DNA from: Bacteroidales bacterium UBA4360 | GTDB lineage: Bacteria; Bacteroidota; Bacteroidia; Bacteroidales; UBA932 | Assembly: GCA_002393945.1 (NCBI GenBank) | Contig: DGSO01000013.1 | Coordinates: 338,366-402,365 of the forward strand | DNA length: 64,000 bases | Reading direction: 5' to 3' | In this document: positions 43,673 through 52,202 of the stretch, piece after piece | Layout of the letters: the number at the start of each line of letters is the position of its first letter | Numbering within the stretch: position 1 is the first letter of the stretch | The notes under the pieces: generated by a model | What the model saw: only the letters and a program-made list of their open reading frames with translations | What the model was told of the DNA's origin: nothing | Databases searched by the model: none | Made by a program: the position numbers and the translations under genes

Positions 43673-43978
43673 ATGGCTTTATTGGGTGTGGTATCGGCAT
43701 TGGTGAAGGTATCGGCCCGGATGCGGATGAACTATAACTTCCATGAGTCGCTGGAGGATAAGTGCCATCGGATGCTGAATGCGGTGGAGCCAGGGACGCA
43801 GGTGCCCATACATCGGCACGTGGCGAAGGATGAGTGTTTTGTTGTGCTGCGGGGGAAGGTGAGGGTGACTACTCACAATGATGATGGGGCTGTTATAGGG
43901 GATGTGGTGTTGAGTCGGGAGAGTGGCAACTATGGGGTTGACATTCCTAAGAATGTGTGGCATAATGACTTGTCCTGA
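43673..43978 (+). pseudogene. WbuC copy 2, truncated at the 3' end
   Basis: The 101-residue frame starts directly at the stop of copy 1 and matches WbuC through RMLNAVEPGTQVPIHRH and GVDIPKNVWHND, then ends abruptly. The last ~30 residues of the cupin are missing. It is more diverged from copy 1 than copies 3 and 4 are, so it may be an old paralogue and not a recent duplicate. The truncation point coincides with sequence resembling an insertion-sequence end (TGTCCTGAAATAAGTTGAC, from 43970). Confidence 0.72.
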
Positions 43979-44275
43979 AATAAGTTGACAAAAAACTTAT
44001 GTTTAAGACAGATAAGTTGATTTCGGGTGGAGGGATGATTGTGGGGGAAGGTGGATGTTGAGATAACGGGGGCATGAGGTGGAAGGGGTGCTGTAGGTGA
44101 AGTGGAAATGAGGAGTGAAGAGTTGAAATCAATCATGAAAGGTGTTTGGGCGTTTTGCGCTTTTGTGTTTGTGCCGAGGAGACGGCCGAAGGACTATTAG
44201 CAGTGTTTGGTTAGGTATGGTGAGTAGTAAAAAAGTGGATTTCTGTATGGTTGCTTCTTCTATAGACAAAGAATA
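43970..44275 (+). other. Gene-free stretch with possible IS-end remnant
   Basis: About 300 bases without a gene. It opens with TGTCCTGAAATAAGTTGAC and two related ATAAGTTGA strings (43981 and 44015), and ATAAGTT/AACTTAT form a 7-bp inverted repeat at about 43981-44001. This resembles an insertion-sequence terminus that interrupted wbuC copy 2. The rest is purine-rich with no open frame or clear promoter. Confidence 0.4.
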
Positions 44276-45106
44276 ATGAATGCTGAAAAAGAGATCGAAT
44301 TAAGGAAGATATTCAAAATAGAGAACCCAACCGTAGAGGAAACTCAACATTGGGCTGAAAATGTTGCCAAGTTAGACACTGAACACCTCCGTTCTTGTTT
44401 AGTGGCTGGCGGTGAACTGTGTGATCTCTGTCTTTCTTTATCGGCATATTATGAAAAGCGTCTGGTGGAATGCCGTAATCTTATAGAAGAGGGGAAAGGA
44501 GATCCCGTCATTAATGAGAAAAGATTGCCTTTGCTGGAAATTGGTGAGAGGACAAATAATCTTAGCGGCTATTTAGCTTTACTTCAGATGGATGCAATGA
44601 TGTCTCTAATCAATTTACTTGAGGCTAAGTCAGATGTAGAGCGTTTATTGATTTGTAAACATGCATATACAATAATCCATGATGCCAAGATTAAGGGTTT
44701 GTTTAAGGTCGTTTCTCGGGAAATGAGAAAACTGCCTGAGGATGTCTTGCCTATTGAAAGAAGAGATGAATTATGGAGGGGTATTAAAGATGTTAACTGC
44801 ATGCTTTTAAGTGAAGAAGAGGCTGGAATTGTGCGAAATAATGTGGATGCTCATAAGTCCTCCTCGTTTACGGAGCAAATAGCTGCCTATAAACAATGTG
44901 AATTTGGAAAGAGTGTTGCCGGTATGTTTGCACTTATGAAGATTGCGTGGATTATACAAGAAACCATAAGTGAGGTCCAGGAGAATTTGAGGGAGTTGGA
45001 AGGCCAATTCTTTGATTTAGTGCGTGAGAGAAACGAAAAGTGGAAAGAATTGAAAAAGCAGTTGGAAGAAAAGAGCTTTGCAGAATATATTCGGTCGGAT
45101 GCATAG
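44276..45106 (+). CDS. Helical protein with HEPN-like RNxxxxH motif
   Basis: I do not recognise this 276-residue protein by family. It is nearly all helical with a charged coiled-coil C-terminus (about 233-270). At residues 187-193 it reads RNNVDAH, which fits the Rx4-6H active-site motif of HEPN ribonucleases with the usual polar residue after the arginine. It is an isolated accessory gene between decayed wbuC copies. A HEPN-type toxin or abortive-infection protein is possible but rests on this motif alone. Confidence 0.55.
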   Translation: MNAEKEIELRKIFKIENPTVEETQHWAENVAKLDTEHLRSCLVAGGELCDLCLSLSAYYEKRLVECRNLIEEGKGDPVINEKRLPLLEIGERTNNLSGYLALLQMDAMMSLINLLEAKSDVERLLICKHAYTIIHDAKIKGLFKVVSREMRKLPEDVLPIERRDELWRGIKDVNCMLLSEEEAGIVRNNVDAHKSSSFTEQIAAYKQCEFGKSVAGMFALMKIAWIIQETISEVQENLRELEGQFFDLVRERNEKWKELKKQLEEKSFAEYIRSDA

Positions 45107-45422
45107 CGTATGGATGCTGGAATGAGGATCGTTTTGTAGGGGTGCCGCAAATCTGGTTAATATGGCAGAGCGGTTGAAAGAACAAGAACTGGTTATAGAG
45201 GCTTATCTGCAGCCGGGCATATAAAGAAAACAGAGTCCCAAAGTGAGGACCCCCATGACGCGTAGAAATAGAAACGCAAAATCCGGGCGATAAGACCTGG
45301 ACTCAGCGTCAAGACAGTATATAATGATGGTTTAAATACGGCCGCGAACGATGGATGGCTCCAGACCGGCTCAAATTGAAAGCATTAAACGACAATCCCT
45401 AGATTAAATACTTAGTTCCGTT
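45107..45422 (+). other. Gene-free stretch of decayed sequence
   Basis: These 316 bases hold only short frames, for example a 20-codon frame from 45162 starting MAERLKEQELV and a 29-codon stretch near 45280-45370. They may be remnants of lost genes. No RNA gene or promoter was recognised. Confidence 0.4.
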
Positions 45423-46179
45423 ATGAACCTATTTCTTGAGATTTGTTTGTTCCTCCTCGTTTTGGTTGGAGAGGTAATTCTGCTGTTTATGGTTGGCTTT
45501 ACCAAAAGAGCCTCGGAGAATAATGCCGACATCCTTCTAAATCAACAGAAGTATTATGAGTCTGAAAAAGGAAAGAACCTTGCGACGAAGGAGGATATTG
45601 AAGATATTACCAAGAAGGTCGAAGAGGTAAAAACTACTTTCTCTATCCAAACAGAATGAGTACGATCTAAAAATGGAACAGGAGCGCATACTCCTAGGCA
45701 TTCTTGATGACGCGACAAAAATCTCCATTTGCTATGTCAGACTATATGTTTACCTTTGTGACATTTCTTCTCGTACTCGTTTAGACAGCCTAGTAGATAG
45801 TACAAATGATATTCTTGCTCACTTCCGTTATTTATGCAATCTTGCGACTGTTTCAATTCCTGTTGAAGGTATAGATGAGGCTATTGGAGCCCTTGTTGAT
45901 CCGGTGATAAATAAGTGTTTTCAGATAAGCATCACTGCGACAGAAGCCGCTAATCTCATCGATTCGCACAATACACAACTTGGTTTAGTGAAAGATTCTA
46001 CTCTATCTAATGAAAGCAAGGGCTTATTAATAGAGGGGTTAGCAAGGACTAAACAAAAGTATGATGACATTCGAAGTCGAGATATCCCTGAGCAAGATAG
46101 CCTGCTATCGGCGATAAGGGATTTCAGTGCTTTTTTGAAGGACTTATATGGGAAAGATCTCTTCTTGTTCAAAGCATAG
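45423..46179 (+). pseudogene. Membrane-anchored coiled-coil protein split by a +1 frameshift
   Basis: The first frame (78 residues) has one N-terminal membrane helix (LFLEICLFLLVLVGEVILLF) and a short coiled coil containing KGKNLATKEDIEDITKKVEE, a segment common in single-TM proteins of mobile and defence regions. It stops at 45659. The second frame (168 residues from ATG 45673) is helical. In that frame the codons before 45673 read NEYDLK-MEQERILLGI and continue the coiled coil smoothly. A single-base change near 45645-45657 would restore one protein of about 250 residues. Either the gene is broken or it uses a programmed frameshift. Confidence 0.62.
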
Positions 46180-46284
46180 TTACTCTGTCTGCACATTGCT
46201 CCTTTTCGCCTTCATTTGCATTGCCGCACGCTATTAGTTGCGAACAACAATGGCGTAACATATTCTTGACCAATTATCCGCCCA

Positions 46285-46639
46285 CGCAAAGGCTACGCCC
46301 AGCTGAGGATGAAAATGGGCCTGAGGAATTCATTGGAGGCTGGTTCGCCGCGGATTCTAAATGCTATTGAACCGGGGGAGTCTGATACCAATCCATCGGC
46401 ACCGGAAATCCTCCGAAACGGTGGTTTGTTTAATGGGTAGGCTGGTGGAGGAGTTCTACGACGAGTTGGAGCGTCGCTGCACCGAGGCCATCGAACTCTC
46501 GCCCGGCGGCCCGGTAGTCGCCCTGAACATCCCCATCGGCCAATGGCACACCGTCCGCGCCCTTGAATCCGGCACGGTGATCATGGAGGTGAAGGATGGG
46601 CCTTATGAACCCACGGGGGAGGAGGATATATTGAAATAG
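46285..46639 (+). pseudogene. WbuC copy 3, frameshifted
   Basis: From about 46285 the DNA aligns with copy 1 starting near 43320. A frameshift lies near 46378-46383, between LNAIEPGES and IPIHRHRKSSETVV, and the first dozen codons are missing. The 3' two thirds (to 46639) are intact and match copy 1 closely, including GRLVEEFYDE and ALNIPIGQWHTVRALESGTV. Confidence 0.82.
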
Positions 46640-46643
46640 AATA

Positions 46644-47666
46644 ATGAAACTATCTGCTATAATAAGTCTTTCGACAGCTCTTCTGTTGCTCGCCTTGTCT
46701 GCCTCTTGTATAAAAGGAGGAGAGGGAGGGGAGCTTGTTGATGATCCAATCTGCTTTACTTCTGATGCGAGCGTCGTTGAGGAGTATAACGCAACACTTA
46801 ATGGCTATGTGCCCAAGTATCTTGCGAACGCTCATGGCCTCCGGGCGTGGTTTCTCTGGAGCCAGAGCGAGGATACGGTGGAATGGCTGAAATACAGGGG
46901 CGATAAAGTGGAAACTGATATCCGCCAGGATGGCACCTTTAGCCACAAGCTGGCAAATCTTAATCAGGCTACCACCTATTACTATACTGCTGTCGTTCTT
47001 TACAATGGCACACAGTATTATGGAGAGGTTAAGTCTTTCATGACCACGGATGTTAATAAGAATCTGACTTTCAAGGCGGAAGCGGTTGATTTGGGCCTGC
47101 CTTCAGGATTGCTTTGGTCGAAGTATAATCTGGGCGCCAAGGTGGAGGAAGGCTATGGCGCATACTACGCGTGGGGCGAATTGGAGCCAAAGAATGACAA
47201 CTTCTACGATTATGCTCATTATAAATGGTGCGAAGGCTCCGATGATACGATGACTAAATACTGCATCCGTGAGGATTGGGGCAAAGTCGACAACATCCTT
47301 CAACTTGAGCCGGAAGACGATGTGGTTGCAGTTAAGTTGGGGGACGGCTGGCGAATGCCGACCAAGGCGGAGCAGGATGAACTCCGCGCATATTGCACAT
47401 GGAAATGGACAACCCGAAACGGCGTGCCTGGCTGCGAGGTGACCAGCACCATCAATGAGGCAACGCTGTTTTTCCCGGCCGCTGGCGCAAAAGTCGGCTT
47501 TGGCGGCCCCGGATCCTCTTTCAGTAGTTGGTCCAGCACCCTTAGCACCGGCCACTCTCGCTTCGCCAGCGTCCTCTGCGGAGATGGTATGTCATTTACC
47601 GAAGGCGGCGCATATAGATGCCATGGCCACACGGTGAGGCCGGTGAAGGAGGGTAAGAAATTTTAG
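46644..47666 (+). CDS. Surface lipoprotein with fibronectin-like and C-terminal FISUMP-like domain
   Basis: The 340-residue protein has a lipoprotein signal peptide (IISLSTALLLLALSASC, lipobox SASC, then GG). Residues about 40-135 look like an Ig/fibronectin-type beta-sandwich (ATTYYYTAVVLYNGTQYYGE). The rest resembles the Fibrobacter succinogenes major paralogous-type domain common in Bacteroidetes surface proteins: VDLGLPSGLLWSKYNLGA, GDGWRMPTKAEQDELRAYC, and the closing HGHTVRPVKE. It should be anchored in the outer or inner membrane. It starts 4 bases after the wbuC copy 3 stop and may be passenger cargo. Confidence 0.8.
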   Translation: MKLSAIISLSTALLLLALSASCIKGGEGGELVDDPICFTSDASVVEEYNATLNGYVPKYLANAHGLRAWFLWSQSEDTVEWLKYRGDKVETDIRQDGTFSHKLANLNQATTYYYTAVVLYNGTQYYGEVKSFMTTDVNKNLTFKAEAVDLGLPSGLLWSKYNLGAKVEEGYGAYYAWGELEPKNDNFYDYAHYKWCEGSDDTMTKYCIREDWGKVDNILQLEPEDDVVAVKLGDGWRMPTKAEQDELRAYCTWKWTTRNGVPGCEVTSTINEATLFFPAAGAKVGFGGPGSSFSSWSSTLSTGHSRFASVLCGDGMSFTEGGAYRCHGHTVRPVKEGKKF

Positions 47667-47667
47667 C

Positions 47668-47822
47668 CTGCCTGGTTTTGGTCAGACTGTTATTAATCGT
47701 AGCGGGGCAATCCATGGCGAGTCTTTTGTGACGCCTTACGACAGCCTCCGGTGGTGTTTGTAATGGAGAACGAGCAATATGGCAGGTATTACGTCTATTA
47801 TGAAGATCTGGCAAGATTCACG
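47668..47822 (+). pseudogene. Tail fragment of a lost gene
   Basis: A frame ending at about 47822 reads VVFVMENEQYGRYYVYY and then EDLARFT before TGA; the preceding bases in a different frame give GESFVTPYDSL. The two join into one protein tail if a frameshift is allowed. I do not recognise it. Confidence 0.3.
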
Positions 47823-47878
47823 TGACGGTTGAGAGAGGCGTCGTCACGGATATTGAGGTTAAGTAGGCTCATCCTCCT

Positions 47879-48026
47879 TTTCTCGCCCGGCGGCCCGGTA
47901 GTTGCCCTGAACATCCCCATCGGCCAATGGCACACCGTGCGGGCGCTGGAGAGCGGAACGGTGATTATGGAGGTGAAGGATGGGGCGTATGAGCTGATGG
48001 GGGCGGAGGATGTGATGGAGGTGTAA
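47879..48026 (+). pseudogene. WbuC copy 4, C-terminal remnant
   Basis: Only the last ~47 codons of wbuC remain, from SPGGPVVALNIPIGQWHTV to EDVMEV and TAA at 48024-48026. The DNA is nearly identical to the same part of copy 3. Everything 5' of this has been replaced. Confidence 0.82.
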
Positions 48027-48061
48027 TCGGCCTGAATTATTAATGGACTTATTTGAATCCT

Positions 48062-48087
48062 GCCCGGCTTCGGCTGGGCTTTTTTTG
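48062..48087 (+). terminator. Rho-independent terminator after the last wbuC remnant
   Basis: GCCCGGC and GCTGGGC form a 7-bp stem (one G-T pair) around a TTCG tetraloop, followed by eight T. It probably ended the capsule transcript before accessory genes were inserted upstream of it. Confidence 0.88.
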
Positions 48088-48107
48088 TATGGGAATGGGA
48101 ATCGGCC

Positions 48108-48324
48108 ATGATTATCATTTTGTTAGTCCTGGGGATTGTTTTGTCGGGGAGAATTGTTAAATTTGAAGTGGAGTCGGTGGTGACTGGCTCTGCCATCGGC
48201 CAATCCCTACTGGGAAGTGGGAAAGGTGTGGGGGGCTTTCCGCTACCTGTTTCTCACCCCGAGCTGGGGGAGCAAGCGCCGGGCGGAGCAGTGGGAGTAT
48301 GAGGAGCGGCTGGAGAAGAACTAA
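48108..48324 (+). pseudogene. Small membrane protein remnant with frameshift
   Basis: The 5' frame starts MIIILLVLGIVLSGRIVKF and is hydrophobic. The 3' part in another frame reads VWGAFRYLFLTPSWGSKRRA and ends with EYEERLEKN at TAA 48322-48324. Both halves look protein-like, so a frameshift near 48210-48225 seems to have broken a small membrane protein of about 70 residues. Confidence 0.4.
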
Positions 48325-48339
48325 ACTTTTGGGATCAAA

Positions 48340-50082
48340 ATGGATTTAGTAAGGGTTATTCAATATACAGACATTTTCCCGGAGGATCGAGACCGTCTCC
48401 CTGAGGTGGAAACACTGATAAAGGGGATTAATCGTGCTCATTTGTGTACGATGACAACAAATATGCTCTCTCGTCTGGTAGAACAGCCTTTCTTTGACAA
48501 TGATTTAGACCCCAGAAAAGAAGAATTTGATTACGTAAGGTTTTTCCTATCGGGTAAGAATGCGGCTTTTATTCAGGATATTGTTGAAAGATATCGCAGA
48601 TTCAAAGATGACGAGGAAACAATAAGAAGGGTAAAGGTTAAACATGTGGCTACAACGAAGGCTGCGGTAATGGCCTTCCAACGTCAATTATTTGCTGTGC
48701 CACCATCAGAAGATGAACCGACAGAGCAGTCGGAGATTGATTTCTTCAAAGCCTTGTTGCTCATAAACCAAAAGGTATATGAGTTCTCGTTTGATGATAA
48801 TAAACACGAAGAAGAGCCTTATGACCTTAGGCTTGCACATCTTTTCCTGGCTAACAACTATGCCAATGAAGATGTGGATGCATCAGACATCCATGATGTG
48901 TTCAGAAGACAGCTTGTGAAGAGTGTGGAATTGTTCACCTATCTTTGCAGGGACAAGAGAATGAAGCCAATAAGAGAAAGATTCTATGCTCATTATAAAA
49001 TTGGAAACTGGGTGGATTATATTATTCCTCACGTAGCCTGCATACACTGGATGAAGGAGAAAAGCGGACTTTTAAAAGTGGAAGGCAAGCATCATACAGG
49101 ACGGAAGGCAAGGCGTGTGTTTAAGCAAAGTGCTATTGATCAATCGGAGGTAATTTCGTATAGGGATAATGCTGACTATATGGCGTTTCGAGGGAAGCCC
49201 CTAATCCGTATGGGTAAGTATAGTTATGCAATAACGAACTTGACGTTTGTGGTTGAGCATATTTATAATAGTGTATATTTTGAGTTGAAAAAATACCGTA
49301 AGGATGCTGGATTTACGAATGATGATGATTTCAGACGTTATTTCACGACGGAGTTTTCTCAAAATTTTATGCTCAACCGGTTTGTTGGCAGAGGCCTTTG
49401 CGGGAAAGAGGTGGTGGCCTTGAATGGAAGGCAGTGTGATGAGATAGTAAAGGCGAGTGGCGCTGAAAATGTAAATCCTCCAGACTTTTATTTACGGTAT
49501 GAGGATAGTTGTGTCTTATTTGAGTTTAAGGATACTTTGCTTGCGGGAAAACTAAAAGACGAAAGGAATCCAGAGAAATTTTTTGATGAGATCAAGAAGA
49601 AATTTTTAGTGAATCAAGACGGGAGCCTGAAAGGCGTAGCACAACTGATGGCCAATGCAAAGGCTATACAAGAGGGGACTTTCATTTTTGACAGGGAGGT
49701 TAATAAAGATTTGACTGTATATCCCGTGCTGGTGGTTGATAATCCAGTATATACCATGAGAGGGATGCATACAAAGCTGGAGTATCTGATGAGAGATTAT
49801 TGCAGGGAGAAAGGGATAACGGGTGCAACAATTCGACCATTGGTTCTTGTAGATGTTGCTACACTTCGTTTATATGCGGACTATTTCTCTACAGTGGGAT
49901 TTCCGGGAGTATTTGAAGAGTACTATAATGCCATACGGCTTTCTTCTACCCCGAGTTATGATGAAACGGTGGAATCGCTGATGTCTTTTTCTGAATATAT
50001 GAAGCAGAAGAAAAAGAGTGATATGGGGCAGGTGTTTAACCAGATACTGCGACAGGCAGAACCTTATTTTAAAAGGGGGTAA
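48340..50082 (+). CDS. Uncharacterised protein with PD-(D/E)XK-like nuclease motif
   Basis: The 580-residue protein is mostly helical up to about residue 375. Residues 380-400 then read PPDFYLRYEDSCVLFEFKDTL, with Pro381-Asp382 and Glu395-x-Lys397 spaced as in PD-(D/E)XK nucleases. The rest is alpha/beta (VYPVLVVDNPVYTM near 465). I do not recognise the family. It is a single gene in its own cassette, directly followed after 3 bases by an HA-domain gene, and lies beyond the capsule terminator. It has the look of a single-protein defence nuclease. Confidence 0.68.
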   Translation: MDLVRVIQYTDIFPEDRDRLPEVETLIKGINRAHLCTMTTNMLSRLVEQPFFDNDLDPRKEEFDYVRFFLSGKNAAFIQDIVERYRRFKDDEETIRRVKVKHVATTKAAVMAFQRQLFAVPPSEDEPTEQSEIDFFKALLLINQKVYEFSFDDNKHEEEPYDLRLAHLFLANNYANEDVDASDIHDVFRRQLVKSVELFTYLCRDKRMKPIRERFYAHYKIGNWVDYIIPHVACIHWMKEKSGLLKVEGKHHTGRKARRVFKQSAIDQSEVISYRDNADYMAFRGKPLIRMGKYSYAITNLTFVVEHIYNSVYFELKKYRKDAGFTNDDDFRRYFTTEFSQNFMLNRFVGRGLCGKEVVALNGRQCDEIVKASGAENVNPPDFYLRYEDSCVLFEFKDTLLAGKLKDERNPEKFFDEIKKKFLVNQDGSLKGVAQLMANAKAIQEGTFIFDREVNKDLTVYPVLVVDNPVYTMRGMHTKLEYLMRDYCREKGITGATIRPLVLVDVATLRLYADYFSTVGFPGVFEEYYNAIRLSSTPSYDETVESLMSFSEYMKQKKKSDMGQVFNQILRQAEPYFKRG

Positions 50083-50085
50083 GGA

Positions 50086-50295
50086 ATGACGCATGAGGAA
50101 CGGTGGTATGCTCGGTATGATGAGGTGAAAACGTTTATTGAAAGCAATAAGCGGAGCCCCTCGAAGCACCGCATTGAGGAGCATGATATGCTGAACTGGG
50201 TGAAGGCAAACAAGAAGCGGATGAATGCGGGGGAGATGAAAGATCCGAGGCTCTCATTGTTTAAAATAGTTATTGGTGTTGAGCGAAGAGAATAA
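50086..50295 (+). pseudogene. HA-domain-like small protein, copy 2 (frameshifted at the C-terminus)
   Basis: The frame matches copy 1 for about 58 residues (TFIESNKRSPSKHRIEEHDM and NKKRMNAGEMKD), then diverges and ends in ERRE. Downstream in another frame the expected ending NKHVNQW is present at about 50296-50312, so one frameshift near 50265-50290 has replaced the C-terminus. It starts 3 bases after the nuclease-like gene. Confidence 0.72.
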
Positions 50296-50439
50296 GCATG
50301 TGAATCAGTGGGGGGGAGGGGTTATAGGTTATAAGAGACATACGCTCGGGGTGACCAAGTAAGACGGTCGGTTTTGAAGAGCCATTTTAAGAGCCAAAAG
50401 TGGGTGGCAGGAGAGGGGGACAAGACGCGATACAAAGGT

Positions 50440-51999
50440 ATGATAAAAACAGTTGATAATGATAGATTAAGAAACGATACGAGGCTTGCTGCATTGTGGA
50501 GAAGGTATTGTGGTGGAACTCAAAACGGCACGGGGCGGATTCCCGGAGTCGTTCTGGTCTACGTTCTCTGCATTCGCCAACACGGACGGGGGTATCATCC
50601 TATTGGGCGTGAAAGAAGACAAGAACAAACGCCCCGTGGTGGATGGGCTGACAGAACTGGAAGCGATAGACTTGAAGAAGAAGTTCTGGGATATGGCGCA
50701 TAATCTGCAGAAGGTGAGTGACCCGCTTTTGGAAGATAGGGACGCATATGTGCTTGACTTAGAAGGTGATGGGTGGGTGCTGGTGTGCGACGTGCCTCGG
50801 GCGGCATACGACAGGAAGCCTATATTTCTGAACGGACGTCCATACGGCAATACTTATAAGCGTAGGCATGAGGGTGACTATCACTGTACGGATGAAGAGG
50901 TGAGGCAGATGTTTGCGGATGCCAACCTAAAGCACGGTTCGGTGGATGCCCGCATCCTAAAGGGATTTACAATGGGTGATATTGACCTGGAAACGCTGCA
51001 TAAATATAGGAAAGCCTACGACAACCGTCACGAGAGCCATCCGTGGACGGACTTGACGGATATGGAATTTCTGAAGAAGGTGGAGGCTTGGCGCAAGGAC
51101 AGGACTACGGGTGAGGAAGGTTTTACGGTGGCCGGTATCATGATGTTTGGCAAGACGCAGAGTGTGACGGACCAGGAGTGTATGCCGTGGTTTTTTCCTG
51201 ACTACAGAGAACATCTGAGTGAGAAAGATGGAGAGCGTTGGAGCGACCGCATTTATCCGGACGGCACGTGGGAGGTGAATTTGTACCAGTTTTTTACGTT
51301 AGTGTTCCAGAAACTGTCGAAGCTGTTACCCAAGCCTTTCCGTTTGGCTGAAGACGGGGTGACACGGTTGGAGTATTCTCCGGCACATACGGCAGTTAGG
51401 GAAGCATTGGCGAATGCCCTGATACATGCACAACATAACTCGATGGGAAATGTGGTGGTGGACAGTTGGGCTGACAAGATTGTGATGAGCAACCCAGGCA
51501 GTATGCTGGTGAGTGTGGATGAGTTTTACGAAGGTCAGCACAGCGTGTGCAGGAATCCGTTGCTGCAGAAGATGTTTGTGTTCATCGGTGTTGGTGAGAA
51601 GGCTGGCAGCGGTGCTGATGTGATAGTGAAAGGATGGGAAGACCAGAAGTGGACGAAACCTGCGATAGTGGAACATTCGGAACCGGAACGGGTGGAGATT
51701 GTGATGCGAATGGTGAAAGCTGCGCGTAAGGTTACCTTGCCAACAGGCAAGGAGTTGGCAAGGAGTTGGGCGTGGACTTCAATGTGTTGGAACGAATAGG
51801 TGATTTTTGTCAGGAAGCTCGTTCGTTGGCAGAGATTGCCGAGCATTTGGGTCTGGGTGATCGCTATAAGATGAAAAAGAAGTATATAGACCCTATTTTG
51901 GGGAAATATATCGAGATGACAATACCAGAATCGCCTAACAGTAGATTGCAGCAGTATGTGCTAACTGATGCGGGGAAGGATTTGTTGGGAAATAGGTAG
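50440..51999 (+). pseudogene. AlbA_2/Schlafen-type ATP-binding transcriptional regulator-like gene, frameshifted twice
   Basis: The central frame (50486-51801) encodes an AlbA_2/Schlafen-like N-terminal domain (FANTDGGIILLGVKED) and a histidine-kinase-like ATPase part (AVREALANALIHAQ). Its N-terminus is in another frame: MIKTVDNDRLRNDTRLAAL starts at the ATG at 50440. Its C-terminus is in a third: GVDFNVLERIGDFCQEARSL through 51999, a winged-helix end. The 3' frameshift is explained by an 11-bp tandem duplication at 51746-51767; removing one unit joins GKEL to GVDFNV. Intact members are about 500 residues and may act as DNA- or RNA-targeting regulators or defence proteins. Confidence 0.8.
51746..51767 (+). 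repeat. 11-bp tandem duplication causing a frameshift
   Basis: GGCAAGGAGTT occurs twice in direct succession. Eleven extra bases throw the gene out of frame; deleting one unit restores the winged-helix C-terminus. Confidence 0.92.
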
Positions 52000-52046
52000 G
52001 AGGGCCCTAAGCGGTAGGAGGATATAATATCAAAATGAAAACGAAA

Positions 52047-52080
52047 AAGGTCGGATTCCGATGGGAATCCGGCCTTTTTT
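52047..52080 (+). terminator. Rho-independent terminator
   Basis: AAGGTCGGATTCC pairs with GGAATCCGGCCTT around a GATG loop, followed by a run of T. It separates the broken AlbA-type gene from the AAA ATPase. Confidence 0.9.
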
Positions 52081-52156
52081 GTGTGATTTTCTTTAAAAAA
52101 TGTAATCTAAATTGAGAAAATTTCGGCAAAAACACAATTATATAAAATAATAATCG

Positions 52157-52164
52157 TATTTTTG
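52157..52164 (+). promoter_or_regulatory. Bacteroidetes -7 promoter element for the AAA ATPase gene
   Basis: TATTTTTG fits TAnnTTTG and lies 38 bases before the ATG at 52203, in a very AT-rich 120-bp region. No clear -33 TTTG is present. Confidence 0.7.
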
Positions 52165-52202
52165 CGTTGTTAATAATAAATAAATGAATAATTGCATATA
52201 AT

